A stretch of DNA of 64,000 bases from Agromyces larvae (GCF_022811705.1 NZ_CP094528.1:868001-932000), one strand, 5' to 3'; positions 17,850-25,843 are shown, numbered from the stretch's first letter. Notes: generated from the sequence alone by a model not told the origin. Program-made: numbers and translations.

Positions 17850-17986
17850 TCAGAAACCCTGAGAACGGGAACACAGCAAACGCTGATGGATCGATTGACA
17901 GACAAGGGGTCGACACCCGGACTGGCCACACTCGGCCATCACCGCTATCGGTCGCTCGTCGCAAGGTTCCGAGTGAGGCGCACAGG

Positions 17987-18610
17987 TCAGACCGGCGGTT
18001 CGACCTTCGTAAGGTCGGAGGAACGCGGCGGCCCTTCGAGCACGTTGAGGCCTGCACGCTTGCATGCTTCCCTGCCGGTGATCACCTCGACGGTTGTGCC
18101 GATTGGATGGGCGCCGGCCTCACCGAACAGAGCCCATGAGGTCGCAGCGCCGGGCGTAAATCGGGAGCCGTAACGTATTCCGTCGAAGTCGGCGGCTCGG
18201 AAAGCACGTGCCCACGCCTGCGGCACCGCGTATGGGGTCATCGACGTCAGCTCGCTGGTCACGCTGAAACTTGCTGCCTCCGGCAAGCTGACCCCGGCGA
18301 ACCTTCCGGCGACATTGGTCAACAGGGTGACGGCTCGGGCGTCGACGTCTGTCGCCGGCACAGACCGATTCAAAGTGACCACGCCGAGCGCCTCCCGGAG
18401 CGCGACAAGGACACCATCAGCCAGGTAGCAGGTGCCGTCGGGCGCCGGAAGGTCGAACCGGCCACCCAGATTCGAAGAGAACCAGCCTGCGTTGCGGTCT
18501 GCCGAGTGCGCGCGGGCGAGTGTCGCCGTCGGGTTGAGCCACGCGGACGGAAAGTCAGTGAGGTCGAGGTCAGATGCTGGAAGTTGTTGCGCGACCTGTT
18601 CGCGCGTCAT
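17987..18610 (-). CDS. RES-domain toxin (NAD-degrading type)
   Basis: 207 residues. GGRFDLP, VALREALG and TSWALFGEAG place the conserved Arg, Glu and Ser that name the RES family. RES toxins of characterised RES-Xre modules deplete NAD by phosphorolysis or hydrolysis (family knowledge). The gene overlaps the upstream antitoxin stop by 4 bp (ATGA, 18,607-18,610), the classic antitoxin-first order. Size is within the family range of about 150-230 residues. It may stabilise the surrounding accessory DNA or act in phage defence. Confidence 0.8.
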   Translation of the reverse strand: MTREQVAQQLPASDLDLTDFPSAWLNPTATLARAHSADRNAGWFSSNLGGRFDLPAPDGTCYLADGVLVALREALGVVTLNRSVPATDVDARAVTLLTNVAGRFAGVSLPEAASFSVTSELTSMTPYAVPQAWARAFRAADFDGIRYGSRFTPGAATSWALFGEAGAHPIGTTVEVITGREACKRAGLNVLEGPPRSSDLTKVEPPV

Positions 18611-19326
18611 GCGTACCGCGCGCGAATGTCTTGCTCAGCCATCCTGAGGACCGCTGCCACATCGTCCCTTGAGCCGCGAAGCATTTGCGCTGCGGTCAAC
18701 CCGCCCCACAGTTCGAGCGGAGTGTTCAGCCAGAGCGCGCGAGTCCATTCGTCTTCGATGCCTCGCTCAAGAATGTCTTGAAGATCCGGCAGGTGCGGGA
18801 GAAGGCCGCCTCCGTCGTCGAACTGGAACGACGGATGAACGAGTTCTCCATCAGCTGTGGTTAGCCCGAGTAGCCGGCGTTCGCGTCGGAGCACGGACAG
18901 TCGCTGCTTGGACAGATTCTTCCATCGGGCGAGGGCCCGGGTGTCGTAGAACGGGCCTACGAGCCGGTCCCAGTCGCTGCCGGTTGTTGTCGGAAGGACG
19001 GCGGCAAGCCGGTCCGCTAGTTCTGGAATGTCGATATCGTCCAGCGAATGGGCGCCGCGCTCGGCGATCGCCGACTGAAGCCGGGCGAGAAACTCGACCA
19101 TCAGATTGGATGCGGTCGGCGGGAGATCGACCTCGACGGGACCCGGCTTGAGCGATGCACTGATCGCCGCATCCAAGTCAACCGGCTCTTCCGATGCCCG
19201 ACGCACGATGATTACGTGAAACGCTTCGAGCGGGAGGATCTGAAGATCGAACTCTTCGTCCGAACCGTGCCGTCGGACGGACAGATGAGGTTCTGCGCCG
19301 CGTTCCGGTTCCTGCGTGATCGGCAT
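18607..19326 (-). CDS. Antitoxin of the RES toxin (DUF2384/MbcA-ParS-like C-terminus)
   Basis: 239 residues from ATG 19,326, chosen because GGAGGGAGC precedes it; the TTG at 19,353 lies inside the operator-like repeats. The C-terminal WLNTPLELWGGLTAAQMLRG matches the DUF2384 toxin-binding domain of Xre/MbcA/ParS antitoxins. The preceding segment (WKNLSKQRLSVLRRERRLLGLTT) has the DNA-reading helix pattern. The N-terminal ~100 residues are extra; usual antitoxins of this type have about 130-170 residues. It should neutralise the RES protein and repress the operon through the repeats at 19,339-19,386. Confidence 0.7.
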   Translation of the reverse strand: MPITQEPERGAEPHLSVRRHGSDEEFDLQILPLEAFHVIIVRRASEEPVDLDAAISASLKPGPVEVDLPPTASNLMVEFLARLQSAIAERGAHSLDDIDIPELADRLAAVLPTTTGSDWDRLVGPFYDTRALARWKNLSKQRLSVLRRERRLLGLTTADGELVHPSFQFDDGGGLLPHLPDLQDILERGIEDEWTRALWLNTPLELWGGLTAAQMLRGSRDDVAAVLRMAEQDIRARYA

Positions 19327-19338
19327 CCCAGCTCCCTC

Positions 19339-19386
19339 CGTCAATAGCGTCAATACCAGCGTAATACGTCAACAGCGTCAATACCC
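19339..19386 (-). promoter_or_regulatory. Twin direct repeats upstream of the antitoxin, probable operators
   Basis: Read in the gene direction, GGTATTGACGCTRTTGACG occurs twice, at 19,386-19,368 and 19,357-19,339, differing at one base and offset by 29 bp. Each unit itself contains two TTGACG-like hexamers. The first ATG is 13 bp downstream of the proximal copy, so a bound antitoxin would cover the promoter. Confidence 0.6.
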
Positions 19387-19390
19387 ACCT

Positions 19391-19720
19391 CGGTCTGTCG
19401 TGGGCGGTGCGTTAGGAACACCTCGGCGTGGCCGCCGGCGTCGATCTCGTCGACATGCTCTTCGAGGATCGCTTCGCCGGACCACCAGTTGACGCCGACC
19501 TGGCGCGAGAACTGGTCGATGGACGGCGCACATTCCAAGCTCGCGAAGTGCGGGCCGGCGTGCGACCACCGATGGACATGTGGGAGAAACGGATGTGCTC
19601 AAACAGTTGGACTGGCTGACCGGGGTTCGCGTCCATTGCGGCTGCGCGTAGCCCCAGTTCTCGTGGTTCCCAAGGATCACGACGGCCGGATCGAGCGGCC
19701 GATCCGACTTGCGATTGCTC
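19391..19720 (-). pseudogene. Remnant of a calcineurin-like metallophosphoesterase
   Basis: Pieces of the phosphoesterase core are readable in different minus-strand frames: VVILGNHENWGYAQ (the GNHE metal-binding box, about 19,690-19,650) and CAPSIDQFSRQVGVNWWSGEAI...VFLTHRP (19,535-19,400; the WWxxE and THxP boxes). The frame changes at least once between them and both ends are lost. It lies between the antitoxin operators and another gene remnant, showing that this stretch is decayed cargo. Confidence 0.55.
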
Positions 19721-19805
19721 TTCGCGTTCGATCAGCGACGGCAGGCGATCCTGGTGGTCGCCGGTGGCAAGGCCTCCGCATTGAGGTCGAACTCGGAGAC
19801 AACGC

Positions 19806-20596
19806 ATCCACATCGCGCGCCCAGGTCCGGAATATCCCGTGTGGGACCAGTTCCGTGACGAGGATGGTGCCTCGACGCACCCGCAGCGCCCGATGATACT
19901 CGGCCCCTTGTTCACCGCGCGCGCATCCGGAACCGTGCCGACCGGCGCCGTGGTCGACAAGATGATCATCGTCGGATCGCTGCTCGACCGGGAGGCCTTC
20001 CCCTGGCCGGCCGACTGGTACCGGCGCCGCGTCGACGAACACGCCGGTGGTGATGCATCCGCCCGGCTTCGCCTCTGGTTCATGGACAACGCGACGCATG
20101 GCGACGATGAGACCCAGCAGAACCAGACGCACACCATCCCCTACGTCGGAGCGCTCCACACTGCGCTCCGTCAGCTTGCCGCCTGGGTCGAGGACGGTGT
20201 CGAGCCCGCGGCATCCACCGACTACACCGTCGAAAACAGGCAGATCTCAATCCCGGAAACCCTCGCGGAGCGGGGCGGGGTGCAGCCGATTGTGTGCGGA
20301 TCGCGGCGAGTGACTCAGACACTGCTCGCGTGCGAGTGGGCGAAGAGGTGAGGGTCGTGATCGCTGTCGGGACACCCCGACGCGGTCTGCCGATCGTCGC
20401 GATCGCGACCGATCTCGACGGCAGCGGTCTGCTTGGTGAGCCGATCGCTGTCGCACCCGCGAGCGATCTCGTCGTGACGGAGCGAACAACGTTCGACCGG
20501 CCAGGAACCTACTTCATCGCGGTTCGCGCGACGACGCAGGCGATCCGGGATGCCGGCACCGCGGCGGGTCGCGTTTACAACATCGCGCGCGCGTGA
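19806..20596 (+). pseudogene. Remnant of an alpha/beta-hydrolase-like enzyme, C-terminal part, frameshifted
   Basis: Frame one (to 20,351) contains KMIIVGSLLDREAFPWPADWY, LWFMDNATHGDDE (a His near the usual catalytic His position) and ALRQLAAWVEDGVEPAAST; frame two (from about 20,294 to 20,596) continues as VRIAASDSDTARVRVGEEV... to RPGTYFIAVRATTQ, a beta-sandwich-like tail. A one-base change near 20,297 separates them. The N-terminal half with the nucleophile is missing. The overall pattern resembles secreted tannase/esterase-like hydrolases, but I hold that weakly. Confidence 0.5.
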
Positions 20597-20732
20597 TCGT
20601 GACGGATTGACACGTGGGTCCCGGCGGCGCGAGCACCCAGCTCGCCAGATGACCGAAAGTTCCCCGCGGTCGAAGTGCCCTCCTGCGCGAGTAAATCGGC
20701 CTGGGTTTCGTGCCGTCAGTGGACTCTGCGTC

Positions 20733-22141
20733 GGTGGCGTCCCCGGGTGTGGTGGGGTTTCCGGCAGGGCTCGCGGCGTCGTAGACGCTGGTGAGCCATC
20801 GTGCGATGGTCAGTGAGTACCGATCAAAGTCACTCACAGGAAGACACAAACGCACGATGGCTCTAGACCAGTCTGCCCTCCTCGAGCTCCTCGGGGAACT
20901 GCAGTCCACCGATGTCAGCGACCGGATCCGGCTCGCGACGCAGAAGCTCTACCAGGAGCTGATCGACGCGGAAGCGACTGCGTTCATCGGCGCCGCGTCC
21001 TACGAACGCTCGGAGGGGCGTGTCGCGGTCCGTAACGGGTCGCGTCCGCGGACGCTGACCACCACGGCCGGGGATCTGGATCTGCGGATCCCGAAGCTGC
21101 GACAGGGGTCGTTCTTCCCGTCGCTGCTGGAGCGGCGCCGCCGGGTCGATCAGGCGCTGTTCGCGGTCGTGATGGAGGCTTACGTCCACGGTGTCTCGAC
21201 CCGGAAGGTCGACGACCTCGTCAAGGCGCTCGGCGCCGATTCGGGGATCTCCAAGTCCGAGGTGTCTCGCATCTGCCAGGACCTCGACGAGGACGTCGCC
21301 GCGTTCCGCGAACGGCCGCTGGACGCCCAGGACTACCCGTATGTGTTCGTCGATGCGACCTACTGCAAGGCCCGTGTCGGTCGTCAGGTTGTCTCGCAGG
21401 CGATCGTCGTGGCGATCGGCGTCGCCTCCGACGGCACCCGGCAAGTCCTCGGCTTCGACGTCGGCGATACGGAGTCCGAGCCGTTCTGGACGGCGTTCTT
21501 CCGGTCGTTGAAGGCCCGCGGTCTCGGCGGAGTGCGCCTGGTGATCTCCGACGCCCACTCCGGGCTGATCAAAGCCATCCAGGTCGCGTTCCAAGGCGTC
21601 TCGTGGCAGCGCTGCCGGGTTCACTTCATGCGCAACGTCCTGGCGAAGGTCCCCAAGGTCGCCGGCCCGATGGTCGCCTCCATCATCCGCACCGTGTTCG
21701 TCCCGCGCGGCAAGGCCAGCCTCGTCAAAGCACAGTTCGGGGAGGTCGTTCGCATGCTCGAACGCTCCCATCCGGCCATCGCCGAGATGCTCGAGGATGC
21801 CCGCGATGAGCTCCTCGCGTTCACCGGGTTCCCGGCCGCGCACTGGCAGCAGATCTGGTCCACGAACCCGCTGGAACGGCTGAACAAGGAGATCAAGCGC
21901 CGCACCGACGTCGTCGGCACCTTCCCCAACCCTGCCGCGCTGCTGCGCCTCGCCGGGCACGTCCTGATCGAGCAGCACGACGAATGGGACAGCGCCGACC
22001 GCCGCTACTTCAGCGACGCCTCCATGGCCCTGCTGAACACCACCGGAGAGGAGGACAGCATCCCCGAACTCATCGCGGCATAATCAGAAGCAGCTGACCT
22101 CGCCGGTGTTGAGAAACTCCACCACTCAGAGGGACGCCACC
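20733..22141 (+). mobile_element. Complete IS256-family insertion sequence with 9-bp target duplication
   Basis: The imperfect inverted ends begin GGTGGCGTCCC at 20,733 and, in reverse complement, GGTGGCGTCCC at 22,141; similarity continues for about 28 bp (GTGGTGG-GTTT). The element is 1,409 bp with one transposase gene. It is flanked by a perfect 9-bp direct repeat CTCTGCGTC (20,724-20,732 and 22,142-22,150), the expected IS256 target duplication, so the insertion is recent and structurally intact. Confidence 0.88.
20857..22083 (+). CDS. IS256-family (mutator-type) transposase
   Basis: 408 residues from ATG 20,857 (CAGGAAGAC upstream). The DDE triad is visible: YVFVDATYCK, LVISDAHSGL and NPLERLNKEIKRR with the conserved Glu; the C/H spacer WQRCRVHFMRN is also typical. 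It catalyses cut-and-paste or copy-out transposition of its own element. The frame is full length for the family (about 400 residues) with no stop or shift. It interrupts decayed accessory DNA, not a gene. Confidence 0.93.
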   Translation: MALDQSALLELLGELQSTDVSDRIRLATQKLYQELIDAEATAFIGAASYERSEGRVAVRNGSRPRTLTTTAGDLDLRIPKLRQGSFFPSLLERRRRVDQALFAVVMEAYVHGVSTRKVDDLVKALGADSGISKSEVSRICQDLDEDVAAFRERPLDAQDYPYVFVDATYCKARVGRQVVSQAIVVAIGVASDGTRQVLGFDVGDTESEPFWTAFFRSLKARGLGGVRLVISDAHSGLIKAIQVAFQGVSWQRCRVHFMRNVLAKVPKVAGPMVASIIRTVFVPRGKASLVKAQFGEVVRMLERSHPAIAEMLEDARDELLAFTGFPAAHWQQIWSTNPLERLNKEIKRRTDVVGTFPNPAALLRLAGHVLIEQHDEWDSADRRYFSDASMALLNTTGEEDSIPELIAA

Positions 22142-22352
22142 CTCTGCGTCAAGGCTCGTAGACGTGGCGCGGGTCTTGATGCGTCAACGTTTATCCAACG
22201 TTTATTCGATTCGAGCCCTATCGAGATGCTCCGAGGCATCCCGAGTACTCTGGAAGTCGTAGTTTCAGGATCGGCGAGAAATCCCCGGTCGTGTCGAGAT
22301 CGGTCGAGCGTTCGCCGAGCTTCGAAGTCGGGCCACGCAGGCCCGGTCGAGT

Positions 22353-22513
22353 CCATCGGTCACGGGTTCAAGTCCCGTCCGCCCTACAAACGAGTACTGA
22401 TCAGGTATCTGTCTCCGTGAGCATCTCGTCGTGGAACGACAATCGAGTCGAGGCGCGGCGGACGTACGCTTCGCACGCAGCTCTGACAGCGCGGCCGAGC
22501 GTCTCGGCGCGGT
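22353..22513 (+). repeat. 161-bp direct repeat with tRNA 3' end, copy 1 (att-like)
   Basis: Starts with the 3' part of a tRNA: T-arm ACGGGTTCAAGTCCCGT with a perfect 5-bp stem, then acceptor strand CCGCCCTACA, followed by about 125 bp of flank. The second copy is at 24,875-25,035 with equal length and about 14 differences. No 5' half of a tRNA (AGGGCGG) precedes it, so it is a fragment left by tRNA-directed integration. Confidence 0.7.
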
Positions 22514-22563
22514 ACTCGCCGCGCCGCGTTCGTGTGGCACGCGCATGGTTGTCGCGGGGACCG

Positions 22564-23160
22564 TCAGTGCGTCCGCGCCGCGCGGAGCGCATCCGTTGCG
22601 AACCAGGCGACAAGCGCGATGAGTGCCCACCCGGCCGTGATCAGGATGCCTGCTGTCGGCGACAGGTTCAGGACACCAGCCTGATCGGTCGCGGCGAACT
22701 CGGCCTGCCGTCCAGGGGTCTGATAGTCGAGGAAGTTCGCGCCTTCCCAGGGGAGGAACCTCGCGAGGTTCCCGATCACGATGAGCGGACTCTGAACGCC
22801 GGCCGCCCCCGCGAGGAGGTAGAGCGCGAGGCCTCGGATTGTGTTCAGCAGGGCCGGGCCGATGGTGATCAGGGTGCACACGATCAGCACGGTCGTCACG
22901 CTGCGGCGGAAGGTTCCGGCGATGCCGGACGCCATCACCGTGGTGAGCACGACGAACAGTAACGAGGTGATCGTCGCCCAAGCCCCTGCGCCCATGACCA
23001 GCGGGGTCGGCGTGTAACCGCGCGCAATGTAGATCGTCAGGCTCACGAGCGCCGCAGGCACGAGCGAAACGAACCCGACCATCAATGCTGTGAGCACCCG
23101 AGCGGGATCCAGCTTCTGGTGCGATACGTACGTGGCACGAGACACTTGATCAGTCGGCAC
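22564..23160 (-). CDS. Multi-pass membrane protein, 5' end lost to an IS3 insertion
   Basis: At least 198 residues with about five hydrophobic segments (VLTALMVGFVSLVPAALVSLTI, WATITSLLFVVLTTVMA, VTTVLIVCTLITIGPALLN, GLALYLLAGAAGV, AGILITAGWALIALVAWF), similar in layout to ABC-2 type permeases. The frame stays open upstream of the GTG at 23,160 right to the IS3 end at about 23,205, so the original start was probably removed or displaced. No ATPase partner is nearby. It lies between the two 161-bp repeats. Function undetermined. Confidence 0.5.
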   Translation of the reverse strand: MPTDQVSRATYVSHQKLDPARVLTALMVGFVSLVPAALVSLTIYIARGYTPTPLVMGAGAWATITSLLFVVLTTVMASGIAGTFRRSVTTVLIVCTLITIGPALLNTIRGLALYLLAGAAGVQSPLIVIGNLARFLPWEGANFLDYQTPGRQAEFAATDQAGVLNLSPTAGILITAGWALIALVAWFATDALRAARTH

Positions 23161-23287
23161 GCGTTCGGATCGTGCGGCCAGAGAATGGGGAACCCAAGGT
23201 CCACTGGGCTGACCCCTTTTCGTAGGTCCGGTGGTTCTGAGAGTCGTCCTGTTGCCCGTGGTTGCGGGCAGGGAGACTGGTCAGATC

Positions 23288-23572
23288 ATGTCGAACAGCA
23301 GGAAGCGTCACACTCCGGAGCAGGTCGTTCGCAAGCTCGGTCAGGCCGACCGGATGCTCGCTGACGGCGCGGATGTCGCGGCGGTGTGCCGGGAGCTCGG
23401 GATTTCCGAGCAGACGTACTACCGGTGGCGTAACCAGTACGGCGGTCTGAAGGCCGACGACGCGAAGCGTCTGAAGGAGCTTGAGAAGCAGAACGCGACG
23501 CTGAAGCGGCTGCTCGCGGAGGCGGAGCTGGAGAAGGCCGCGCTCAAGGAGTTGGCTGAGGGAAACTTCTAA
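23288..23572 (+). CDS. IS3-family transposase OrfA
   Basis: 94 residues from ATG 23,288. KRHTPEQVVRKLGQADRML and CRELGISEQTYYRWRNQYGG form the helix-turn-helix, then a leucine-zipper-like ELEKQNATLKRLLAEAELEKAAL. It ends in GNF-stop. The heptamer G GGA AAC at 23,560-23,566 sits in the right phase just before the stop for a programmed -1 frameshift that would fuse OrfA to OrfB. Confidence 0.9.
   Translation: MSNSRKRHTPEQVVRKLGQADRMLADGADVAAVCRELGISEQTYYRWRNQYGGLKADDAKRLKELEKQNATLKRLLAEAELEKAALKELAEGNF
23560..23566 (+). promoter_or_regulatory. Predicted -1 ribosomal frameshift site
   Basis: G GGA AAC fits X XXY YYZ in the OrfA frame. A slip here gives the continuing frame L-L-S-P-G-R-R-R-A-A-V-A-H-L-I-R-T-L-R that joins OrfB without a stop. 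Confidence 0.55.
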
Positions 23573-23622
23573 GCCCGGGCAGGCGCCGTGCCGCCGTCGC
23601 TCACCTGATCAGGACACTGCGG

Positions 23623-24438
23623 GTGAGCGAGCGGATGGCGTGCCGCCTGGCCGGGCTCTCACGCTCCGCATACCGGCGCCCGCTCAAGGGCGACACGGTC
23701 GCGGACCCGGACCGTGCGTTGCGGGACTGGCTGCGCGCCTGGGCGAAGAAGCACCCGCGTTGCGGGTACCGGCGGGCGTATCACGACGCTCGCGCCGAGG
23801 GCTGGGTCGTCAACCACAAGAAGATCCAACGCCTCTGGCGTGTCGAGGGCCTGCGGGTGCCGCAACGGCGTCGACGCAAACGCGTCGGGTCCTCGACTGT
23901 CGAGGCACCTGCCGCGGATGCGCCGAACGTGGTGTGGGCGGTGGATTTCCAGTTCGATGCCGACGAGCAGGGCCGTCCGATCAAGATCTGCTCCATCGTC
24001 GACGAGCACACCCGCGAGTGCATAGGTGGGCTCACCGAGCGGTCGATCACCGCCGAACGGCTCACCGCCCACCTCGAAGACCTCGTCGCCGTCCGCGGCG
24101 CCCCGGCCGTGCTCAGATCCGACAACGGACCGGAGTTCATCAGCGACGCGATGGCCGACTGGGCCGGCACCCGCACCGGCCTGTCCTACATCCCGCCCGG
24201 CTCGCCGTGGCGCAACGGGTACGTCGAGTCGTTCAATAGCCGGCTCCGCGACGAGTGCCTGAACATCAACAGCTTCTACTCGCTGCTGCACGCGCAGGTC
24301 GTGATCGGCGACTGGAAGGACGAGTACAACCATCACCGCCGGCACTCCTCGCTCGGCTACCTACCGCCCGCCGAGTACGCTCGGCAGTGCACCCATCAAA
24401 TCGAAACCGACGACTCACAGAGCGTCCGGACCGAATGA
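23623..24438 (+). CDS. IS3-family transposase OrfB (DDE integrase core)
   Basis: 271 residues from the GTG at 23,623, although the frame is open from about 23,566 and the active product is probably the OrfAB fusion. HTH-like N-terminus (RMACRLAGLSRSAYRR), HPRCGYRR, then the rve core: VWAVDFQFD, LRSDNGPEF and the Glu in YVESFNSRLRDECLN, followed by HHRRHSSLGYLPPAEY. The DDE triad and 35-residue spacing are intact, so the element may be active. Confidence 0.92.
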   Translation: MSERMACRLAGLSRSAYRRPLKGDTVADPDRALRDWLRAWAKKHPRCGYRRAYHDARAEGWVVNHKKIQRLWRVEGLRVPQRRRRKRVGSSTVEAPAADAPNVVWAVDFQFDADEQGRPIKICSIVDEHTRECIGGLTERSITAERLTAHLEDLVAVRGAPAVLRSDNGPEFISDAMADWAGTRTGLSYIPPGSPWRNGYVESFNSRLRDECLNINSFYSLLHAQVVIGDWKDEYNHHRRHSSLGYLPPAEYARQCTHQIETDDSQSVRTE

Positions 24439-24493
24439 AGGGGGCGGCCCACCACCACTACTTCGATGACTCAGGCAACTCTGGGGGCAGTTG

Positions 24494-24751
24494 GTGAATG
24501 CTCCGAATCCGCCGGACCGCGACGCAGTCAGGCGTGTCCTTGGCGCGCTGATCTCAGGAAGGATGTCGAGAGTAGCCGCCGCCGATTGGGCATCCGTATG
24601 GGTGATTGAACCGTCTCCGCGCGTCGACGATCCCGCCATCTGGAGAGCTGTAGAGCAGCTCGCCGGTGCAGATCTACGAACTAGTCCCACCGATTTCCTC
24701 CACGCCACCGAGGACTTTCGCCAGTGGCTGAAGGCTCTGGATGACGAGTAG
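24494..24751 (+). CDS. Small hypothetical protein, possible immunity-type gene
   Basis: 85 residues from GTG 24,494 (GGGGGCAG upstream). Predicted mostly helical, no membrane segment, with WRAVEQLAGADLRTSPTDFLHATEDF. Its start overlaps a TGA that closes another frame reading HYFDDSGNSGGSW, which was cut by the IS3 insertion; this tail-then-small-gene overlap is how toxin/immunity pairs are often arranged. That interpretation is speculative. It lies just inside the right 161-bp repeat. Confidence 0.45.
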   Translation: MNAPNPPDRDAVRRVLGALISGRMSRVAAADWASVWVIEPSPRVDDPAIWRAVEQLAGADLRTSPTDFLHATEDFRQWLKALDDE

Positions 24752-24874
24752 GCGACCGATGCGTCATCGGAATCGTGTTCCCCCAACGCATGCTCACCGA
24801 CAACGGTATCGCGTTGTTCCACCCCGGATCTCCAGGAAGGAGCGTCGGCACCAGGGTCCGACCGATTCAGACAC

Positions 24875-25035
24875 CCATCGGTCACGGGTTCAAGTCCCAT
24901 CCGCCCTACAAGCTCATTCTGATCAGGTACCTGTCTCCGTGAGCCTCTCGTCATGGAACGACGATCGAGTCGCGGCGCGGCGGACGTACGATTCGCACGC
25001 AGCTCTGGCAGCGCGGCCGAGCATCTCGGCGCGGT
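24875..25035 (+). repeat. 161-bp direct repeat with tRNA 3' end, copy 2 (att-like)
   Basis: Matches copy 1 at 22,353 over 161 bp. Its T-arm has CCCAT instead of CCCGT, breaking one stem pair. The accessory DNA ends here: the next gene, 6 bp away, belongs to the chromosomal-looking TetR/ABC locus. Confidence 0.7.
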
Positions 25036-25041
25036 CGCGAT

Positions 25042-25704
25042 TCAGGGCGCCGTGCTGAGCCGGACCATGGCGTCGTAGAGCTGCTGTTCGGTCATCGGCG
25101 GCTCGGGGATCGGATGTGCCCGCTCGGCCCGATAGGCGTCGAGCATGAGGTGGAGTTGACGGCGCCCCGCGTCGGGTGCGGTGGCGCTGGTGGCGTCGAT
25201 CATGCGGCCGTTCGACCAGATGAGGTTGACGATGTCGGCCAGCGTGATGTCGGGGCGCACCGCGCCGGCCTCCTGCGCTCGGGTGAGGACGTCGTCGATT
25301 TCGCGGCACATCCGGTCGTGGATGCGCTCGGTGTCAGCGCTGCCGGGGAAGCGTCGGGAGAGGAAGTCGTTGAACCCCCGGTCGCCGGCCTGCACGCGGA
25401 ACAGGTTCTCGAGGTAGGAGACGAACCCTTGCCAGGGGTCGTCGATCGCCAGCGCGTTCTCGGATCCCTCGGTGAACTCGCGAAGTCGCGGCTCCAGGGC
25501 GGCCAGGAGCAGGTCCAGCCGGGTCGGGAAGTGGCGATACAGGGTCCCGATGGCGACATCGGCGTCGCGAGCGATCCGTTCCAGGGAGGCATCCACGCCT
25601 CGGGTGGCGAACTCGCGCTGTGCCGCGACGATGAGCCGGTCGCGGCGCTCCTGGGCGTCGCGACGCCGAGGCTTCTGTGCTCGCTCGACTTCGGTACTGC
25701 TCAC
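25042..25704 (-). CDS. TetR/AcrR-family transcriptional regulator
   Basis: 220 residues from GTG 25,704. N-terminal DNA-binding helices: RDRLIVAAQREFATRGVDASLERIARDADVAIGTLYRHFPTR, the TetR signature ending in GTLYRHFP. The C-terminal ligand domain is helical and resembles the C-terminal domain of TetR proteins that often precede reductase or ABC genes (VNLIWSNGRMIDATSA). It is divergent from the reductase-ABC operon at 25,917 and probably represses it, with the 16-bp inverted repeat between them as the obvious site candidate. Confidence 0.88.
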   Translation of the reverse strand: MSSTEVERAQKPRRRDAQERRDRLIVAAQREFATRGVDASLERIARDADVAIGTLYRHFPTRLDLLLAALEPRLREFTEGSENALAIDDPWQGFVSYLENLFRVQAGDRGFNDFLSRRFPGSADTERIHDRMCREIDDVLTRAQEAGAVRPDITLADIVNLIWSNGRMIDATSATAPDAGRRQLHLMLDAYRAERAHPIPEPPMTEQQLYDAMVRLSTAP

Positions 25705-25798
25705 AGGTCAAATCTACCTCGCTACCCGAGGGGGGCCTCCGCTTGCCGTATCGGACGAACGGCCGGTTCCCAGATTCGTGCTGGAACAGGGGAATGGC

Positions 25799-25843
25799 TG
25801 AGGCACCCCTCCGGTTCTATCCAGTGACCGGAGGGGTGCCTCA
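25799..25843. promoter_or_regulatory. Perfect 16-bp inverted repeat in the TetR/reductase divergent region
   Basis: TGAGGCACCCCTCCGG (25,799-25,814) and CCGGAGGGGTGCCTCA (25,828-25,843), spacer 13 nt. It is a candidate TetR operator; it could also be a hairpin (terminator or mRNA leader), as it lies 74 bp before the reductase start. Confidence 0.55.

Larger units (their letters stand above)
23205..24451 (+). mobile_element. IS3-family insertion sequence with 4-bp target duplication
   Basis: Ends TGGGCTGACCCCTTTTCG (from 23,205) and, in reverse complement, TGGGCCGCCCCCTTCATTCG (from 24,451) with GTCCGG further in. The flanks are CCAC at 23,201-23,204 and CCAC at 24,452-24,455. Two overlapping-frame genes are inside. 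Length 1,247 bp, normal for IS3. Confidence 0.85.

Noticed and set aside
19839..20351. 170-codon frame as an intact gene
   Set aside because: Its match to the hydrolase C-terminus continues in a different frame after about 20,297, so it is part of a broken gene.
22265..22981. Minus-strand frame containing GRTGLEPVTDG
   Set aside because: This is a translation artefact of the tRNA 3' end and the membrane-gene shadow, not a protein.
24781..24874. Possible transposase scrap reading MLTDNGIALFHPG
   Set aside because: Only a short DNG-like motif; too little to assign to an IS family.
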